From assembly GCF_001622165.1 (NCBI RefSeq), contig NZ_LVWG01000023.1, positions 1 to 41,944 on the forward strand: a stretch of 41,944 nucleotides of DNA. The letters run 5' to 3'. The translations under genes and the position numbers were made by a program. This DNA is from Pelodictyon luteolum (GTDB lineage Bacteria > Bacteroidota > Chlorobiia > Chlorobiales > Chlorobiaceae). Positions 17,369 to 25,629 of this stretch are shown here, piece after piece; the first letter of the stretch is position 1, and every line of letters begins with the position of its first letter. The notes under the pieces were generated by a model that worked only from the letters and a program-made list of their open reading frames with translations, did not search any database and was not told where the DNA came from.

Positions 17369-18275
17369 ATGGCACCAGCTGGTCGCCTTGCCTTGCATAC
17401 GCCCCCGCAAATTCAACAGCAAAGTCCTTCAGGCTGATTTTGCCCCTCGCTGCAGGCGGATGCAGCCGGTACTCCTCCGTCATTCTGCCTTCGCGAAGCG
17501 CACGCCCCATCTCCACGTAATTGGAGGCTGTTTCAGGTGAAAGGCCGCCCTCCAGCATCGATGCGAGCATTTCATCATCCGCCATATCGACCCAGCAGAG
17601 TCCAGCCATACCGATGGCGGAGCCGAGGATGCCGGCAATCACGTCCGGCTCGAGTTCTTCGCCGACTGCATACCTGACGCTTTTGGCGGTGAACTCAAGT
17701 TCCTTGAGCTCCATGGACACCATATTGGCGACATCGTCCGGATGGATGAGCGGCAGCGCAATACTCTTTCCGTAGTTTGCGGCAATGATCCCGGAGTGCC
17801 GGATCAACGGGATATCAGACAGGAAGTTTGTATGGAAAAATCCCGACCTGATATGCCGGACATGTACATCCTTGAGGCTGTTCAGCGATTCTTCGACAAA
17901 ATGCAGGGCGCTGACCGGGCCGCAGCCCTCACGCAGGTGTGCTCCGATGCTGCTGAGGTTCACCACATGGCGGACGCCGGCCCTCTTGATGGCGTCGGCA
18001 TAGTTGTCGCCGATATGGGCAATGTAATGCTTCCAGTTGTCTGTCTGGAAGTTGGGCGGAATCATGGTGAAGACGGCATCGGCTCCTTTGAAGGCAGAAG
18101 CCAGTGAGTCGAGGCTTTCAACGTTTCCGATAACGGCAGTTGCCCCCAGAGCCTCTATGGCTGCTGTTTTTTCAGCCCTTCTGCTCAAAACCCTGACCGT
18201 GTGTCCGGTCCGCACCATCTTTGCAGCAAGAGGCCTTGAGACATGTCCCAGAGAACCGGTAATAAGGTAGTTCAT
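17343..18275 (-). CDS. NmrA-like NAD(P)-binding Rossmann protein
   Basis: Atypical short-chain dehydrogenase of the NmrA type, 310 residues. The N-terminal nucleotide loop reads TGSLGHVS (7-14), a variant of TGxxGxxG, followed by a Rossmann pattern and VVNLSSIGAH. Members act as NAD(P)H sensors or as oxidoreductases such as quinone reductases; nothing here decides between these. It is transcribed alone on the minus strand, and its 3' end overlaps the phosphate acyltransferase gene. The upstream region is the long gap beginning at 18276, where its promoter must lie. A second NmrA-like protein is encoded at 27118. Confidence 0.75.
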   Translation of the reverse strand: MNYLITGSLGHVSRPLAAKMVRTGHTVRVLSRRAEKTAAIEALGATAVIGNVESLDSLASAFKGADAVFTMIPPNFQTDNWKHYIAHIGDNYADAIKRAGVRHVVNLSSIGAHLREGCGPVSALHFVEESLNSLKDVHVRHIRSGFFHTNFLSDIPLIRHSGIIAANYGKSIALPLIHPDDVANMVSMELKELEFTAKSVRYAVGEELEPDVIAGILGSAIGMAGLCWVDMADDEMLASMLEGGLSPETASNYVEMGRALREGRMTEEYRLHPPAARGKISLKDFAVEFAGAYARQGDQLVPFSGTSRHP

Positions 18276-18505
18276 AGTTGTTTCATGATGTCGTTCCTGA
18301 AAACTGCCGTAGCGTAGTCTGAATAGACCGGCTTCGGATTACTTGAACTGATTATGAGGGCATACCAGAAAGAGGGGATCCTTTTCAGGAAGAGCTGAAC
18401 AGGATATGACAAATGAAACGATACGGACAGGCAATCAATTCCTCAAGAAATGACCAATTTGCATGATTGAGTTTCGAAACGGATTCGCCAGTTCGTCTCT
18501 ACTGA

Positions 18506-18742
18506 ATTTCGCTCATTGGCTCTGCAGAGCTTTCAGCATATATCCGCAATGACACCCTTGCTTTGACACTTGATGGAAGCAAGCGATTCCCGTCGGTAAA
18601 AAAACTGCTTGCCTCAGTTCGCACCGACAGGCGAAAGTATGATGAGAGAGTGGTCCGGTGGGCTTTCAGAAATGGGAGGGTTAAGATAAGGGTGAAACGG
18701 ATACAGACGGATCGTTCGTCTGTCCTCGTATTTGTTGTATAA
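18506..18742 (+). pseudogene. Possible C-terminal remnant of an unknown gene
   Basis: The frame is open for 78 codons between a TGA at 18503 and a TAA at 18740, with no ATG, GTG or TTG start that gives a convincing protein. The translation is protein-like: polar and rich in Arg and Lys, with a fragment LALTLDGSKRFPSVKKLL and an amphipathic end. A short ATG-started frame just before it (from 18463) reads into a different phase, which would fit a frameshift. I do not recognise a family. It may be a decayed gene end or chance. Confidence 0.3.
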
Positions 18743-18816
18743 TATAAATTATGTAAAGCTGAATAATGGACCAAGTGATTCTGGTGGTATTTCAACCATG
18801 AATCATATGAATTGTA

Positions 18817-18828
18817 TTGCAATTGCAA
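18817..18828. repeat. 12-base perfect palindrome
   Basis: TTGCAATTGCAA is self-complementary over all 12 bases, in a gap with no intact gene. It could be a protein-binding site; no target gene is obvious. Confidence 0.4.
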
Positions 18829-18846
18829 CGCAAAACACGTAACACC

Positions 18847-18871
18847 ATGAAATACCTGACAGGTATTCATG
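18847..18871. repeat. Hairpin-forming inverted repeat
   Basis: AATACCT-GAC-AGGTATT is perfect. With a one-base bulge the arms extend to CATGAAATACCT and AGGTATTCATG. It lies downstream of the minus-strand secreted-protein gene. The role is unknown: operator or RNA hairpin. Confidence 0.45.
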
Positions 18872-18880
18872 CAGCACAAA

Positions 18881-18913
18881 CGGCCGTCCACTCCCTGCAG
18901 GAAAGGCCGGCCG
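18881..18913 (-). terminator. Weak candidate terminator for the secreted-protein gene
   Basis: CGGCCG at both ends can pair across a 21-base interior that itself contains CCTGCAGG. On the minus strand it is followed only by TTTGTG, so the T tract is poor. It lies some 32 bases after the stop of the gene at 18945-19844. Confidence 0.3.
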
Positions 18914-18944
18914 ATTGTTTTTACTTGCTTGAGTGAATCCGGAC

Positions 18945-19844
18945 TTATTCCGTAATGGCTTTCATCATGTCCTTGATGTTGCCCGGTGTGCTCACGATCT
19001 TCATGAATGTGCCCATGGAGAGTTCCGGCCAGCTGAGTGCCAGGCGGTATTTGCCGGGCAGCATGGTGACGGTATTGCCTTCAAGAATGATTTCGTAGGG
19101 CATGGCTGCGATGTTCTCCTCACCGATTTTCGGCAGGAACTTTGCCTCTCCATCCTTCGGGTCATGCAGACCGACGCCTATGACGGCGATTTTCTTTGCA
19201 GGAAACACCAGCCGATAGACCTCTTTTGCATGGACATTGTTCTTCTTCAGGTGTCTGTCGATTGTTTCCAGACCCTTTTCAAATGAGCTGTAGGTGTTGA
19301 GCTTTTCTGGATCTCCGAAGTCCGGCATGATGATTTTGTACCGGTACTTCCAAAGTTTTTCGGCACGCATGCCGCCTCCAAAGCCGGTAAATTCGTTCCC
19401 AAGCGCTCCCATGGCCGCTTTCACGTCCGCAGTAACCGTGCCGAGTACTTTCTGATGCTTCGGGGTCTCCTTCCGGAGATATGCGTTGAAGAGATACGGA
19501 GGGTTCAGATAGGACACCGTGACTGCATGGTTCTTTTTCACCAGTCCGACCTTCAGGACTGCCGCCATGGCACCCCGGTCCGCCACCTTCACAGCTGCAT
19601 TTTTAAGGTCCGTACGGGTATAGGCTATGACCCGAAGATTGGAATTGTTTTCGGGACTGTAGGATCCCAGGATTTCAAAACCCCGTGATTCAAGCGCTGC
19701 TTTAAGCTCGGCGGCAACCGTTTCCATGTTTTTCGACACATCACCGACCTTGATGTACGCCGGTATGTCAAGGGCGTGCTTTTCGGCCCTGAGCGGCGCT
19801 GATGCACCTATCAAAAGCAGGAGAATGATCCATAACTGTTTCAT
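18945..19844 (-). CDS. Secreted protein with DUF302-like domain
   Basis: 299 residues beginning with a signal peptide (MKQLWIILLLLIGASAPLRA, cleavage probably after residue 20), so periplasmic or outer-membrane associated. The first half (ETVAAELKAALESRGFEILG ... SYLNPPYLFNAY) resembles DUF302-type domains; this is a moderate match by eye. A second compact domain follows. I chose the ATG at 19844, since the 25 codons upstream cover the palindromic promoter region and do not look like protein. It lies downstream of the ABC exporter operon on the same strand but 120 bases away, with its own probable operator (19891-19912), so it may be regulated separately. The biochemical role is unknown. Confidence 0.65.
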   Translation of the reverse strand: MKQLWIILLLLIGASAPLRAEKHALDIPAYIKVGDVSKNMETVAAELKAALESRGFEILGSYSPENNSNLRVIAYTRTDLKNAAVKVADRGAMAAVLKVGLVKKNHAVTVSYLNPPYLFNAYLRKETPKHQKVLGTVTADVKAAMGALGNEFTGFGGGMRAEKLWKYRYKIIMPDFGDPEKLNTYSSFEKGLETIDRHLKKNNVHAKEVYRLVFPAKKIAVIGVGLHDPKDGEAKFLPKIGEENIAAMPYEIILEGNTVTMLPGKYRLALSWPELSMGTFMKIVSTPGNIKDMMKAITE

Positions 19845-19890
19845 GTTACGAGTGTTGAAGGTTTTTCGGATTGTTACTTTTTCGATACCC

Positions 19891-19912
19891 TGTATCGATA
19901 TATATCGATACA
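19891..19912 (-). promoter_or_regulatory. 22-base perfect palindrome, probable operator
   Basis: Two copies of the self-complementary octamer TATCGATA (19893-19900 and 19903-19910), exactly ten bases apart, are framed by TG and CA so that all 22 bases form one palindrome. It lies 47-68 bases upstream of the ATG at 19844. A second inverted repeat (TTAAC/GTTAA, four-base spacer) is just upstream. The one-helical-turn spacing suggests binding by a dimer pair on one DNA face. The regulator is unknown. Confidence 0.6.
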
Positions 19913-19964
19913 TTAACAATCGTTAACATAATATCCAAACAGAAAGCATCCGGACCACTCAATT

Positions 19965-21086
19965 TCAGTTGGATACCTTGCGGTAGCGGTTGAGGGCGAG
20001 GGCCAGCATGAGGGCAGCATCCGCAGTCAGAATGGAAAGCGGAAGGGCGATGTCACGGATGCCGGCCCCCTTCAGCATGACTCTGCGCATGATGTCGACG
20101 AAATGCCGGACCGGATTGGCCATTGTCATATTCTGTGCCCAGTGCGGCATGCTTTCAATCGAGGTAAAGAGACCGCTCATGAGGGTGAAGATGACCATGA
20201 AGAACCATGCAATGAACATTGCCTGCTGCTGGGAATCGGTGAGGGTTGAGATAAGCAGACCCATGCCGAGCACCACCAGCATGTAGAGGGCGGCAACGAG
20301 ATAGATGAGAGGGTAGCTGCCGAGCATCGGCACATCGAACCCTATGCGGGCAATGAGAAGCCCCAGGGTGAGTTCGCCGAGACCAATGATCCAGAATGGC
20401 AGGAGCTTGCCCGTAATGAACTGGTAACGCTTGAGGGGCGTCACATTGATCTGGTCGATGGTGCCGATCTCCTTCTCCCGGACGATGTTCATTCCCGACA
20501 GAAAGAGCCCGACCATGGTCACCAGAATAACAAGAATCCCTGGAACCATGTAATCGGAATAGCGGAGCTCGGGGTTGTACCAGGCGGAAGACTTGACGAC
20601 GATCTCCCTGACAGCCGGCCCGCTCTGCATGCCGGGAAGGACGGCAGGCAGGGTGCGGTTGAATGCCTGGACGATCTCATTGGAATAGGCCTGGATGACT
20701 CCCGCCGAGAACCCGTCTTCGGCATTGATGACGAGCTGTACCCGGCTCTCCGCACCGCTCATGAGCTCTTTTTCGAAGTCTCTCGGGATAACGAGCACCA
20801 GGTCGGCTTTTCCGGCAACGAGCTGGTTGATCGCCTCACCTTCTGCAAATGACTCCCCGGTGAGCAGGAACCAGCCGGACCCGGTAAACTGTTCGCGGAA
20901 CGCTCTGGACAGAGACGTCCGGTCAAGGTCCTGGAGATGGAATGCCACGTTCTTGACGTCGAAGGTCGCCGCATTCGAGAGAATAACCAGCTGGATGAAG
21001 GGCATGAGGAAAATGATCGGCAGCATGCCCCTGTTGCGGAATATCTGCAGAAACTCTTTCTGCAGCAGATACCCTATAGCCTTCAT
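19965..21086 (-). CDS. ABC-2 type exporter permease (YbhR/YbhS-like)
   Basis: Permease of 373 residues in the ABC-2 family: one N-terminal membrane helix after KEFLQIFRNRG, a large periplasmic domain, then five C-terminal helices from about residue 175. The segment MNIVREKEIGTIDQINVTPLKRYQFITGKLLPF is a clear family hallmark. The ATG at 21086 was chosen because the 55 codons before it overlap the upstream permease gene and are not protein-like. It is the last permease of a six-gene exporter operon (TetR, membrane-fusion protein, two ATPases, two permeases) and lies 23 bases after its partner. Drug, dye or metabolite efflux is plausible; the substrate is unknown. Confidence 0.88.
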   Translation of the reverse strand: MKAIGYLLQKEFLQIFRNRGMLPIIFLMPFIQLVILSNAATFDVKNVAFHLQDLDRTSLSRAFREQFTGSGWFLLTGESFAEGEAINQLVAGKADLVLVIPRDFEKELMSGAESRVQLVINAEDGFSAGVIQAYSNEIVQAFNRTLPAVLPGMQSGPAVREIVVKSSAWYNPELRYSDYMVPGILVILVTMVGLFLSGMNIVREKEIGTIDQINVTPLKRYQFITGKLLPFWIIGLGELTLGLLIARIGFDVPMLGSYPLIYLVAALYMLVVLGMGLLISTLTDSQQQAMFIAWFFMVIFTLMSGLFTSIESMPHWAQNMTMANPVRHFVDIMRRVMLKGAGIRDIALPLSILTADAALMLALALNRYRKVSN

Positions 21087-21109
21087 ATCGACATGGTTTG
21101 GTTCGGGAG

Positions 21110-22237
21110 CTACTGGAGCCGCTCCTTGAATTTCCTGACACTTGCAGCCACAAGGACGCCGGTCATCACCACCAGCACGAGCGTTTCCTGCCATAGGATG
21201 CTGATGCCGGCTCCTTTCAGCATGATGGCCCTTACAATCTCCAGATACCACCTGGCGGGGATGATGTTGCTGATCACCTGCAGCGGAAGCGGCATGCTCT
21301 CAACCGGAAAAATGAACCCCGAGAGCAGGATGGTCGGAAGCAGGAGCCCGCCGAGGGAGATCATCATGGCGACCTGCTGCGAGTTCGTCATGGTGGAGAT
21401 GAAGATCCCGAGCGAGAGCGCCGTCATGATGAAAAGAAGGGATTCCATAAGCAGAAGGAGATAACTCCCCCGGCATGGAACACCGAACACTACGGAGGCA
21501 ATGGCGACAATGCTGACGACGTTGACAAAAGAGAGAATGAAATACGGGACCACCTTGCCGAGAATGATCTGCACCGGTTTCAGCGAGGATACCAGCAGCA
21601 CCTCCATGGTGCCGCTCTCTTTTTCCCGGGTTATGCTGATGGAGGTCATGAGGGCGGATACCAGCATAAGGATCATGGCCATGAGGCCGGGAACAAAGAG
21701 ATAGACGCTTTTCAGGGAAGGGTTGAACATCATGAGGGGTTCAGCCACAACTCCCCTCTTCCCTTCAGGGGGAAACGAGGACTGGCGAAGGTAGTCAAGA
21801 ACGGCGGCCGTCGTGTAACCGGTGATGATGCGTGAGACGTTCGGATCAGAGCCGTCGGTGATGACCTGAATCTCCGCCCTCCTGTCCCGCTCGAGCCGGA
21901 CCCCGAACCCCGGTTCGAAAATGATGGCCTCATCAATCTCACCCTCGGCAAAGAGTGGAGCGATGGCTGCCGGAGACTCCGGCTCCCCGGCCAGAACGAA
22001 TGTGCCCGACGAAAGGAGTTTGCTCTTGATGGCACGGGTGAGGCTGTCATGGGAGAGGTCGGAGACGGCGATCTTCACTTCGTTGATCTCGTTGCGTATG
22101 GCGTAGCCGAACAGAAGAAGCTGGATGATGGGCATGCCGAACAGGATTGCAGCAGAGCGCCTGTCGCGGAAGATATGGAGGAACTCTTTCTTTACGAACC
22201 CCCTAAAACTTGAAGCGGTACCTTTTCTATTCTTCAT
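21110..22237 (-). CDS. ABC-2 type exporter permease (YbhS/YbhR-like), first copy
   Basis: Permease of 375 residues with the same layout as its neighbour: KKEFLHIFRDRRSAAILFGMP with the first helix, a periplasmic domain of about 130 residues, and five more helices. The loop SITREKESGTMEVLLVSSLKPVQIILGKVVPYF is diagnostic of ABC-2 permeases. The ATG at 22237 has a strong purine-rich site (GGGGAAGGGGGGG) and lies 11 bases inside the upstream ATPase gene; the longer open frame is its shadow. The two permeases differ enough to form a heterodimer, as in E. coli YbhR/YbhS. Confidence 0.88.
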   Translation of the reverse strand: MKNRKGTASSFRGFVKKEFLHIFRDRRSAAILFGMPIIQLLLFGYAIRNEINEVKIAVSDLSHDSLTRAIKSKLLSSGTFVLAGEPESPAAIAPLFAEGEIDEAIIFEPGFGVRLERDRRAEIQVITDGSDPNVSRIITGYTTAAVLDYLRQSSFPPEGKRGVVAEPLMMFNPSLKSVYLFVPGLMAMILMLVSALMTSISITREKESGTMEVLLVSSLKPVQIILGKVVPYFILSFVNVVSIVAIASVVFGVPCRGSYLLLLMESLLFIMTALSLGIFISTMTNSQQVAMMISLGGLLLPTILLSGFIFPVESMPLPLQVISNIIPARWYLEIVRAIMLKGAGISILWQETLVLVVMTGVLVAASVRKFKERLQ

Positions 22238-23024
22238 GCCGCCCCCCCTTCCCCGCTCGTGCCAGGCGGATGAAAAGCTCTTCCATGCTCCCGACTCCGA
22301 ACTGGCGCTGCAGTTCCAACGGTGTGTCGAGTGCGGCGATGCGGCCGTCAACCATTATGGAGACCCGGTCGCAGTATTCAGCTTCATCCATATAGTGGGT
22401 CGTCACAAAGACCGTCAGGCCGCGCTCTGCCGATTCGTATATCATCTCCCAGAAGCGGCGGCGGGTCAACGGGTCGACGCCTCCGGTCGGTTCATCGAGG
22501 AACACGATCCTGGGTTCATGCATCACGGCGACGGAAAACGCCAGTTTCTGTTTCCAGCCGAGCGGCAGCGCCTTCAGGCGGACGTCGGCTACTGAGGCGA
22601 GACCGAGCGTATCAATCAGGGCTCTGCCCTTCTCTTTGATTTCCTTGCGGCGGAGTCCGTAGATTCCCCCGAAAAAACGGATGTTTTCCAGCGGCGTCAG
22701 GTCGTCGTACAAAGAGAACCGCTGGCTCATATAGCCGATGTTGCGCTTGATGTCCTCTGCCCCTGTGTACACGTCAAATCCGGCAACGGATGCGTTGCCT
22801 GAGGATGGCGCCAGCAGGCCTGTCAGCATCTTGATCGCCGTCGTCTTGCCCGCCCCGTTCGCACCGAGAAACCCGAACACCTCTCCCGCGCCGACGGAAA
22901 ACGATATCGCGTCGACCGCCCTGAACTCCCCGAACACCTTTGTCAGCCCTTCAGCATTGATGACGTTGTTGGTGAGGTTTTCAACTGCGCCCTTAATGGG
23001 ACCTCTTGTGACGGACTCAGTCAT
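22227..23024 (-). CDS. ABC exporter ATP-binding protein (C-terminal-half YbhF-like)
   Basis: ATPase of 265 residues with Walker A GANGAGKTT (near residue 54), Q-loop YMSQRFSLY, and Walker B IVFLDEPTGGVD followed by the switch His in FVTTHYMDEA. The signature position reads LPLGWKQKLA instead of LSGGQ, as in the second half of YbhF-type tandem ATPases. The C terminus ends with 'MEELFIRLARAG', common in this group. It overlaps the preceding ATPase gene by 8 bases and the following permease by 11. In E. coli the two ATPase domains are one polypeptide (YbhF); here they are separate genes. Confidence 0.88.
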   Translation of the reverse strand: MTESVTRGPIKGAVENLTNNVINAEGLTKVFGEFRAVDAISFSVGAGEVFGFLGANGAGKTTAIKMLTGLLAPSSGNASVAGFDVYTGAEDIKRNIGYMSQRFSLYDDLTPLENIRFFGGIYGLRRKEIKEKGRALIDTLGLASVADVRLKALPLGWKQKLAFSVAVMHEPRIVFLDEPTGGVDPLTRRRFWEMIYESAERGLTVFVTTHYMDEAEYCDRVSIMVDGRIAALDTPLELQRQFGVGSMEELFIRLARAGKGGRHEE

Positions 23025-23949
23025 CCCCCTCCCCCCTTCCCTGCTTCATGAGGGCCATGAACGTGTCTTCTATGCCTGGCCTGACCGGTTCGACCACAAT
23101 GTCCTGCAGCCCCCTCTTCTCGAGATGATCCCTGATCTCTCCGGCTGATGCGCTCCGACGACGGTCGGCGTAGTGTACTGAACTGCCGAAGGCATAGGCC
23201 GAAAGCGCATGTTCAAACCCTCTCAGCTCCCTCAGCAGGCGGTATTTTTCACGGGCACGTACTGCAAACAAGGGTGCAGTGAAGAGCCCTGTGACCCCCT
23301 CCGGAGTGTCTACGGCAAGCAGGGTACCTTCCTGCAGGAACGCCACCCGGTCGCAGAGGGAGGCTTCGTCCATATAGGGTGTCGAGACTACGATGGTTAT
23401 GCCCTGCTTCTTGAGCCGCTGGAGCATCTCCCAGAACTCCCGGCGTGAAACCGCATCGACCCCTGTCGTTGGCTCATCGAGCAGGAGGAGGTCGGGCCGG
23501 TGCACAAGAGCACAGCAAAGAGCGAGCTTCTGCTTCATTCCCCCTGAGAGCTTGCCCGCCCGACGCGTACGGAACGGCTCAAGCTGGCTGTAGATGTCAC
23601 GGATGAGTTCATAGTTCTCTTCGACCGTCGTATTGAAAACGGTGGCAAAAAAGCGGAGGTTCTCTTCAACGCTGAGATCCTCGTAGAGGGAGAAGGTGCC
23701 TGGCATGTACCCGATCCGGCTCCGTATGCTGCGATACTCCTTCACCGGGTCGAGACCGAGCACTTCGGCTTTTCCGTCGTCAGCGACGAGCAGGGTGCAG
23801 AGGATCCTGATAAGGGTCGTTTTGCCCGCACCGTCGGCTCCAATCAACCCGAACAGCTCCCCCTCATCAACCCTGAGCGCAATGTTGCGGAGTGCAGGAA
23901 CGGCACCGAATGACTTTTCAACACCGTCCAGGCTGATGGCAGTACCCAT
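23017..23949 (-). CDS. ABC exporter ATP-binding protein (N-terminal-half YbhF-like)
   Basis: ATPase of 310 residues: Walker A GADGAGKTT (near 37), Q-loop YMPGTFSLYEDLSVEENL with Gly where Gln is usual, canonical signature LSGGMKQKLAL, Walker [13 protein letters not shown]. The switch position reads STPYMDEA, so the usual His of the H-loop is Pro; YbhF-type N-terminal domains share such changes, from memory. About 80 extra residues follow the nucleotide-binding domain. The pairing with the next ATPase, whose signature is degenerate but which keeps the switch His, suggests an asymmetric heterodimer with one main hydrolysis site. It is four bases from the membrane-fusion gene. Confidence 0.87.
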   Translation of the reverse strand: MGTAISLDGVEKSFGAVPALRNIALRVDEGELFGLIGADGAGKTTLIRILCTLLVADDGKAEVLGLDPVKEYRSIRSRIGYMPGTFSLYEDLSVEENLRFFATVFNTTVEENYELIRDIYSQLEPFRTRRAGKLSGGMKQKLALCCALVHRPDLLLLDEPTTGVDAVSRREFWEMLQRLKKQGITIVVSTPYMDEASLCDRVAFLQEGTLLAVDTPEGVTGLFTAPLFAVRAREKYRLLRELRGFEHALSAYAFGSSVHYADRRRSASAGEIRDHLEKRGLQDIVVEPVRPGIEDTFMALMKQGRGEGDD

Positions 23950-23953
23950 TCCC

Positions 23954-24862
23954 TCAGTCCTCCTTCAGGCGCATTTCGCCCGGCATACCGATTTTGAGGA
24001 TGCCGTTCGGGTTTTTGACGAGGATCTTCAAGGCGTAGACCATGTTGATGCGGTCCTCCCGGGTCTGTATGATCTTGGGCGTGAACTCGGCCTTTGAAGA
24101 GATCCATGTAATGGTGCCCCGAAGCCTGCTATCGGCCGGTTTGCGCCCATCGATAAGGACGTCTACCTCCTGGCCTATCCTGATGGAGGGAAGCTGGCGG
24201 GCACCGACGTAGGCCCTCAGGTACATGTTGTCGAGATCGGCTATCCGGTAGAGTGGCTTTCCCGGCGACACCAGTTCTCCCGGCTCAGCATACTTGGCGA
24301 TAACCGTCCCCTCAATGGGAGAGATGATGGTGCTTCGCCCGATCTGGTCCCGGAGCTGACAGATCCGCGCATCCATGGACTGGAGTTCGGCGTTGATTTC
24401 CGGATTTCTCGAGTTGACCGATCGGATCTGGCGCTCCATAACCTTCACCTCATTACGGATATCCTCAAGCTGCTTGGCCGGTGCGGCACCATCGGCCACA
24501 AGCCTGGTGTAGCGTTCCACGTCATACTGGAGGTTCCGGCGTTTCTGCTGGTAGACACCCGATTCAGCGCTGAGCGAGGGTTTTTTTGCCTCCAGCGCTT
24601 TCTTCTGCGCCTCAAGCTGCAGAAGGCTGAACTGCAGCTGGGTCGTGTCGATGATGGCTGTCAATGCACCCTTTTTCAGGCGGTCTCCTTCCTCGAGCGG
24701 AAACTCCAGAAGCCGTCCTGCGGTTTCGGATGAAACCACAACCTCCGTGGACTCGAAATTCCCATAAGCATCCGACGCACTCTGGCCGGAGCATCCGGCA
24801 AGCCCAATTATGAGAGTAACGCCGAGGATGGCTCTTCTTGCTATCGGTGAAGGGTGTTTCAT
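23954..24862 (-). CDS. Periplasmic membrane-fusion lipoprotein (HlyD/YbhG-like)
   Basis: Adaptor of 302 residues linking the inner-membrane exporter to the outer membrane or periplasm. The N-terminal signal ends in a lipobox (GLAGCSG, Cys at residue 24), so it is a lipoprotein. A split lipoyl/barrel-sandwich domain (VVVSSETAGRLLEFPLEEGDRLKKG and later STIISPIEGTVIAKYAEPGELVSPGKPL) brackets an alpha-helical hairpin at about 78-170. A beta-barrel region follows. The ATG overlaps the TetR stop by 4 bases (ATGA). Position and neighbours match YbhG of the E. coli ybhGFSR exporter. No TolC-like outer-membrane gene is in the window. Confidence 0.9.
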   Translation of the reverse strand: MKHPSPIARRAILGVTLIIGLAGCSGQSASDAYGNFESTEVVVSSETAGRLLEFPLEEGDRLKKGALTAIIDTTQLQFSLLQLEAQKKALEAKKPSLSAESGVYQQKRRNLQYDVERYTRLVADGAAPAKQLEDIRNEVKVMERQIRSVNSRNPEINAELQSMDARICQLRDQIGRSTIISPIEGTVIAKYAEPGELVSPGKPLYRIADLDNMYLRAYVGARQLPSIRIGQEVDVLIDGRKPADSRLRGTITWISSKAEFTPKIIQTREDRINMVYALKILVKNPNGILKIGMPGEMRLKED

Positions 24863-25476
24863 TTGGCTGTCGATGGTTTCAGTAGTTCTGCAATCCAGAC
24901 GGGAACAAGCGCCCGGCGTTCATCGAGCGCCCGGCGGTACTCGGCGTCCGTTCTGCCTGTAATGGCCTGCATGGCCCGGGCTGCAACAAAGGGAAAGGCG
25001 GAGAGTGAGAGCATGTTTAGGAGAAACTGCACCGCGTCCATCCGACGGAACTCCCCCCGGGCAGCCCCTTCGTCGAGTTCACGCTGCAGACGCTCAAGGG
25101 CAAGCAGGTTCTTTGTGCCGATGATATCGATGAAGCGCCCGGGGTTGCGATGCATTTCATGGACGACGAAGCCGGGCAGAAAGGGATACTTCTGCACGGT
25201 GTCGAAATAGCTGTCAACGAACGCACGGACCTTTTCCTGCAGGGGCTCGTCAGAAGCAAGGGTAGCAAAGACAGGAGGCACAAGACGGGCGACTGCTGCC
25301 GAAAACACCGCATTGAAGAGTCGGTCCTTGCTTCGGAAATAGTAATGAAGCAGCGCCTTGTTGATGCCAGCCCCATCGGCAATCTCCTGCATTCTCGCCC
25401 CCTCGTAGCCTCTCTGGTAGAATACCGATTCAGCGCTTTGCAGAATTCTGTTTTGCGTATCGCTCTCTGTGTTCAT
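24859..25476 (-). CDS. TetR-family transcriptional repressor (CecR-like)
   Basis: DNA-binding regulator of 205 residues. The helix-turn-helix lies near the N terminus ([28 protein letters not shown], with [17 protein letters not shown] as recognition and following helices), and a ligand-binding domain makes up the rest. It is the first gene of the exporter operon, as cecR is of cecR-ybhGFSR in E. coli, so it probably represses its own operon until a ligand binds. A candidate operator (25514-25533) is just upstream in the space shared with the divergent lipA gene. The ligand is unknown. Confidence 0.88.
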   Translation of the reverse strand: MNTESDTQNRILQSAESVFYQRGYEGARMQEIADGAGINKALLHYYFRSKDRLFNAVFSAAVARLVPPVFATLASDEPLQEKVRAFVDSYFDTVQKYPFLPGFVVHEMHRNPGRFIDIIGTKNLLALERLQRELDEGAARGEFRRMDAVQFLLNMLSLSAFPFVAARAMQAITGRTDAEYRRALDERRALVPVWIAELLKPSTAK

Positions 25477-25513
25477 TTTCCTGGGCTCCCTCTGTTTCCC
25501 GTTTACCTGTCAA

Positions 25514-25533
25514 GTTTAACCATAAAGCTAAAC
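25514..25533. promoter_or_regulatory. Candidate TetR operator between the exporter operon and lipA
   Basis: GTTTAACCAT/AAAGCTAAAC is an imperfect palindrome with seven of ten pairs matching and five perfect at each end. It lies 38-57 bases upstream of the TetR gene's ATG and about 100 bases from lipA. Autoregulation by the adjacent TetR protein is inferred from position only. Confidence 0.4.
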
Positions 25534-25629
25534 CGTTCGATCAAATCTCCAAGAGAAACGTCCCCTTCAGCCACATTTTCTTATATTGTTCAAAGTCACC
25601 GCCCCTTGAATAGAGAACGGAAGCACGCA

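Larger units (their letters stand above)
18276..18944. other. 669-base gap: a gene remnant and several palindromes
   Basis: No intact gene is supported here. The left part (18276-18500) has short broken frames. A 78-codon plus-strand stretch without a usable start occupies 18506-18742. The right part is more AT-rich and holds three palindromic elements, listed separately. A minus-strand open frame across 18499-18891 has unconvincing composition and is regarded as a shadow. Confidence 0.6.

Noticed and set aside
18499-18891. Minus-strand open frame of 130 codons in the gap
   Set aside because: Composition (rich in Ser, Tyr, Leu, His) is unlike neighbouring proteins, there is no ribosome site, and it crosses palindromes and the plus-strand remnant.
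25150-25629. Upstream extension of lipA by 160 codons
   Set aside because: It lies antisense to the TetR gene and across the intergenic region; LipA family proteins begin at the ATG at 25630.
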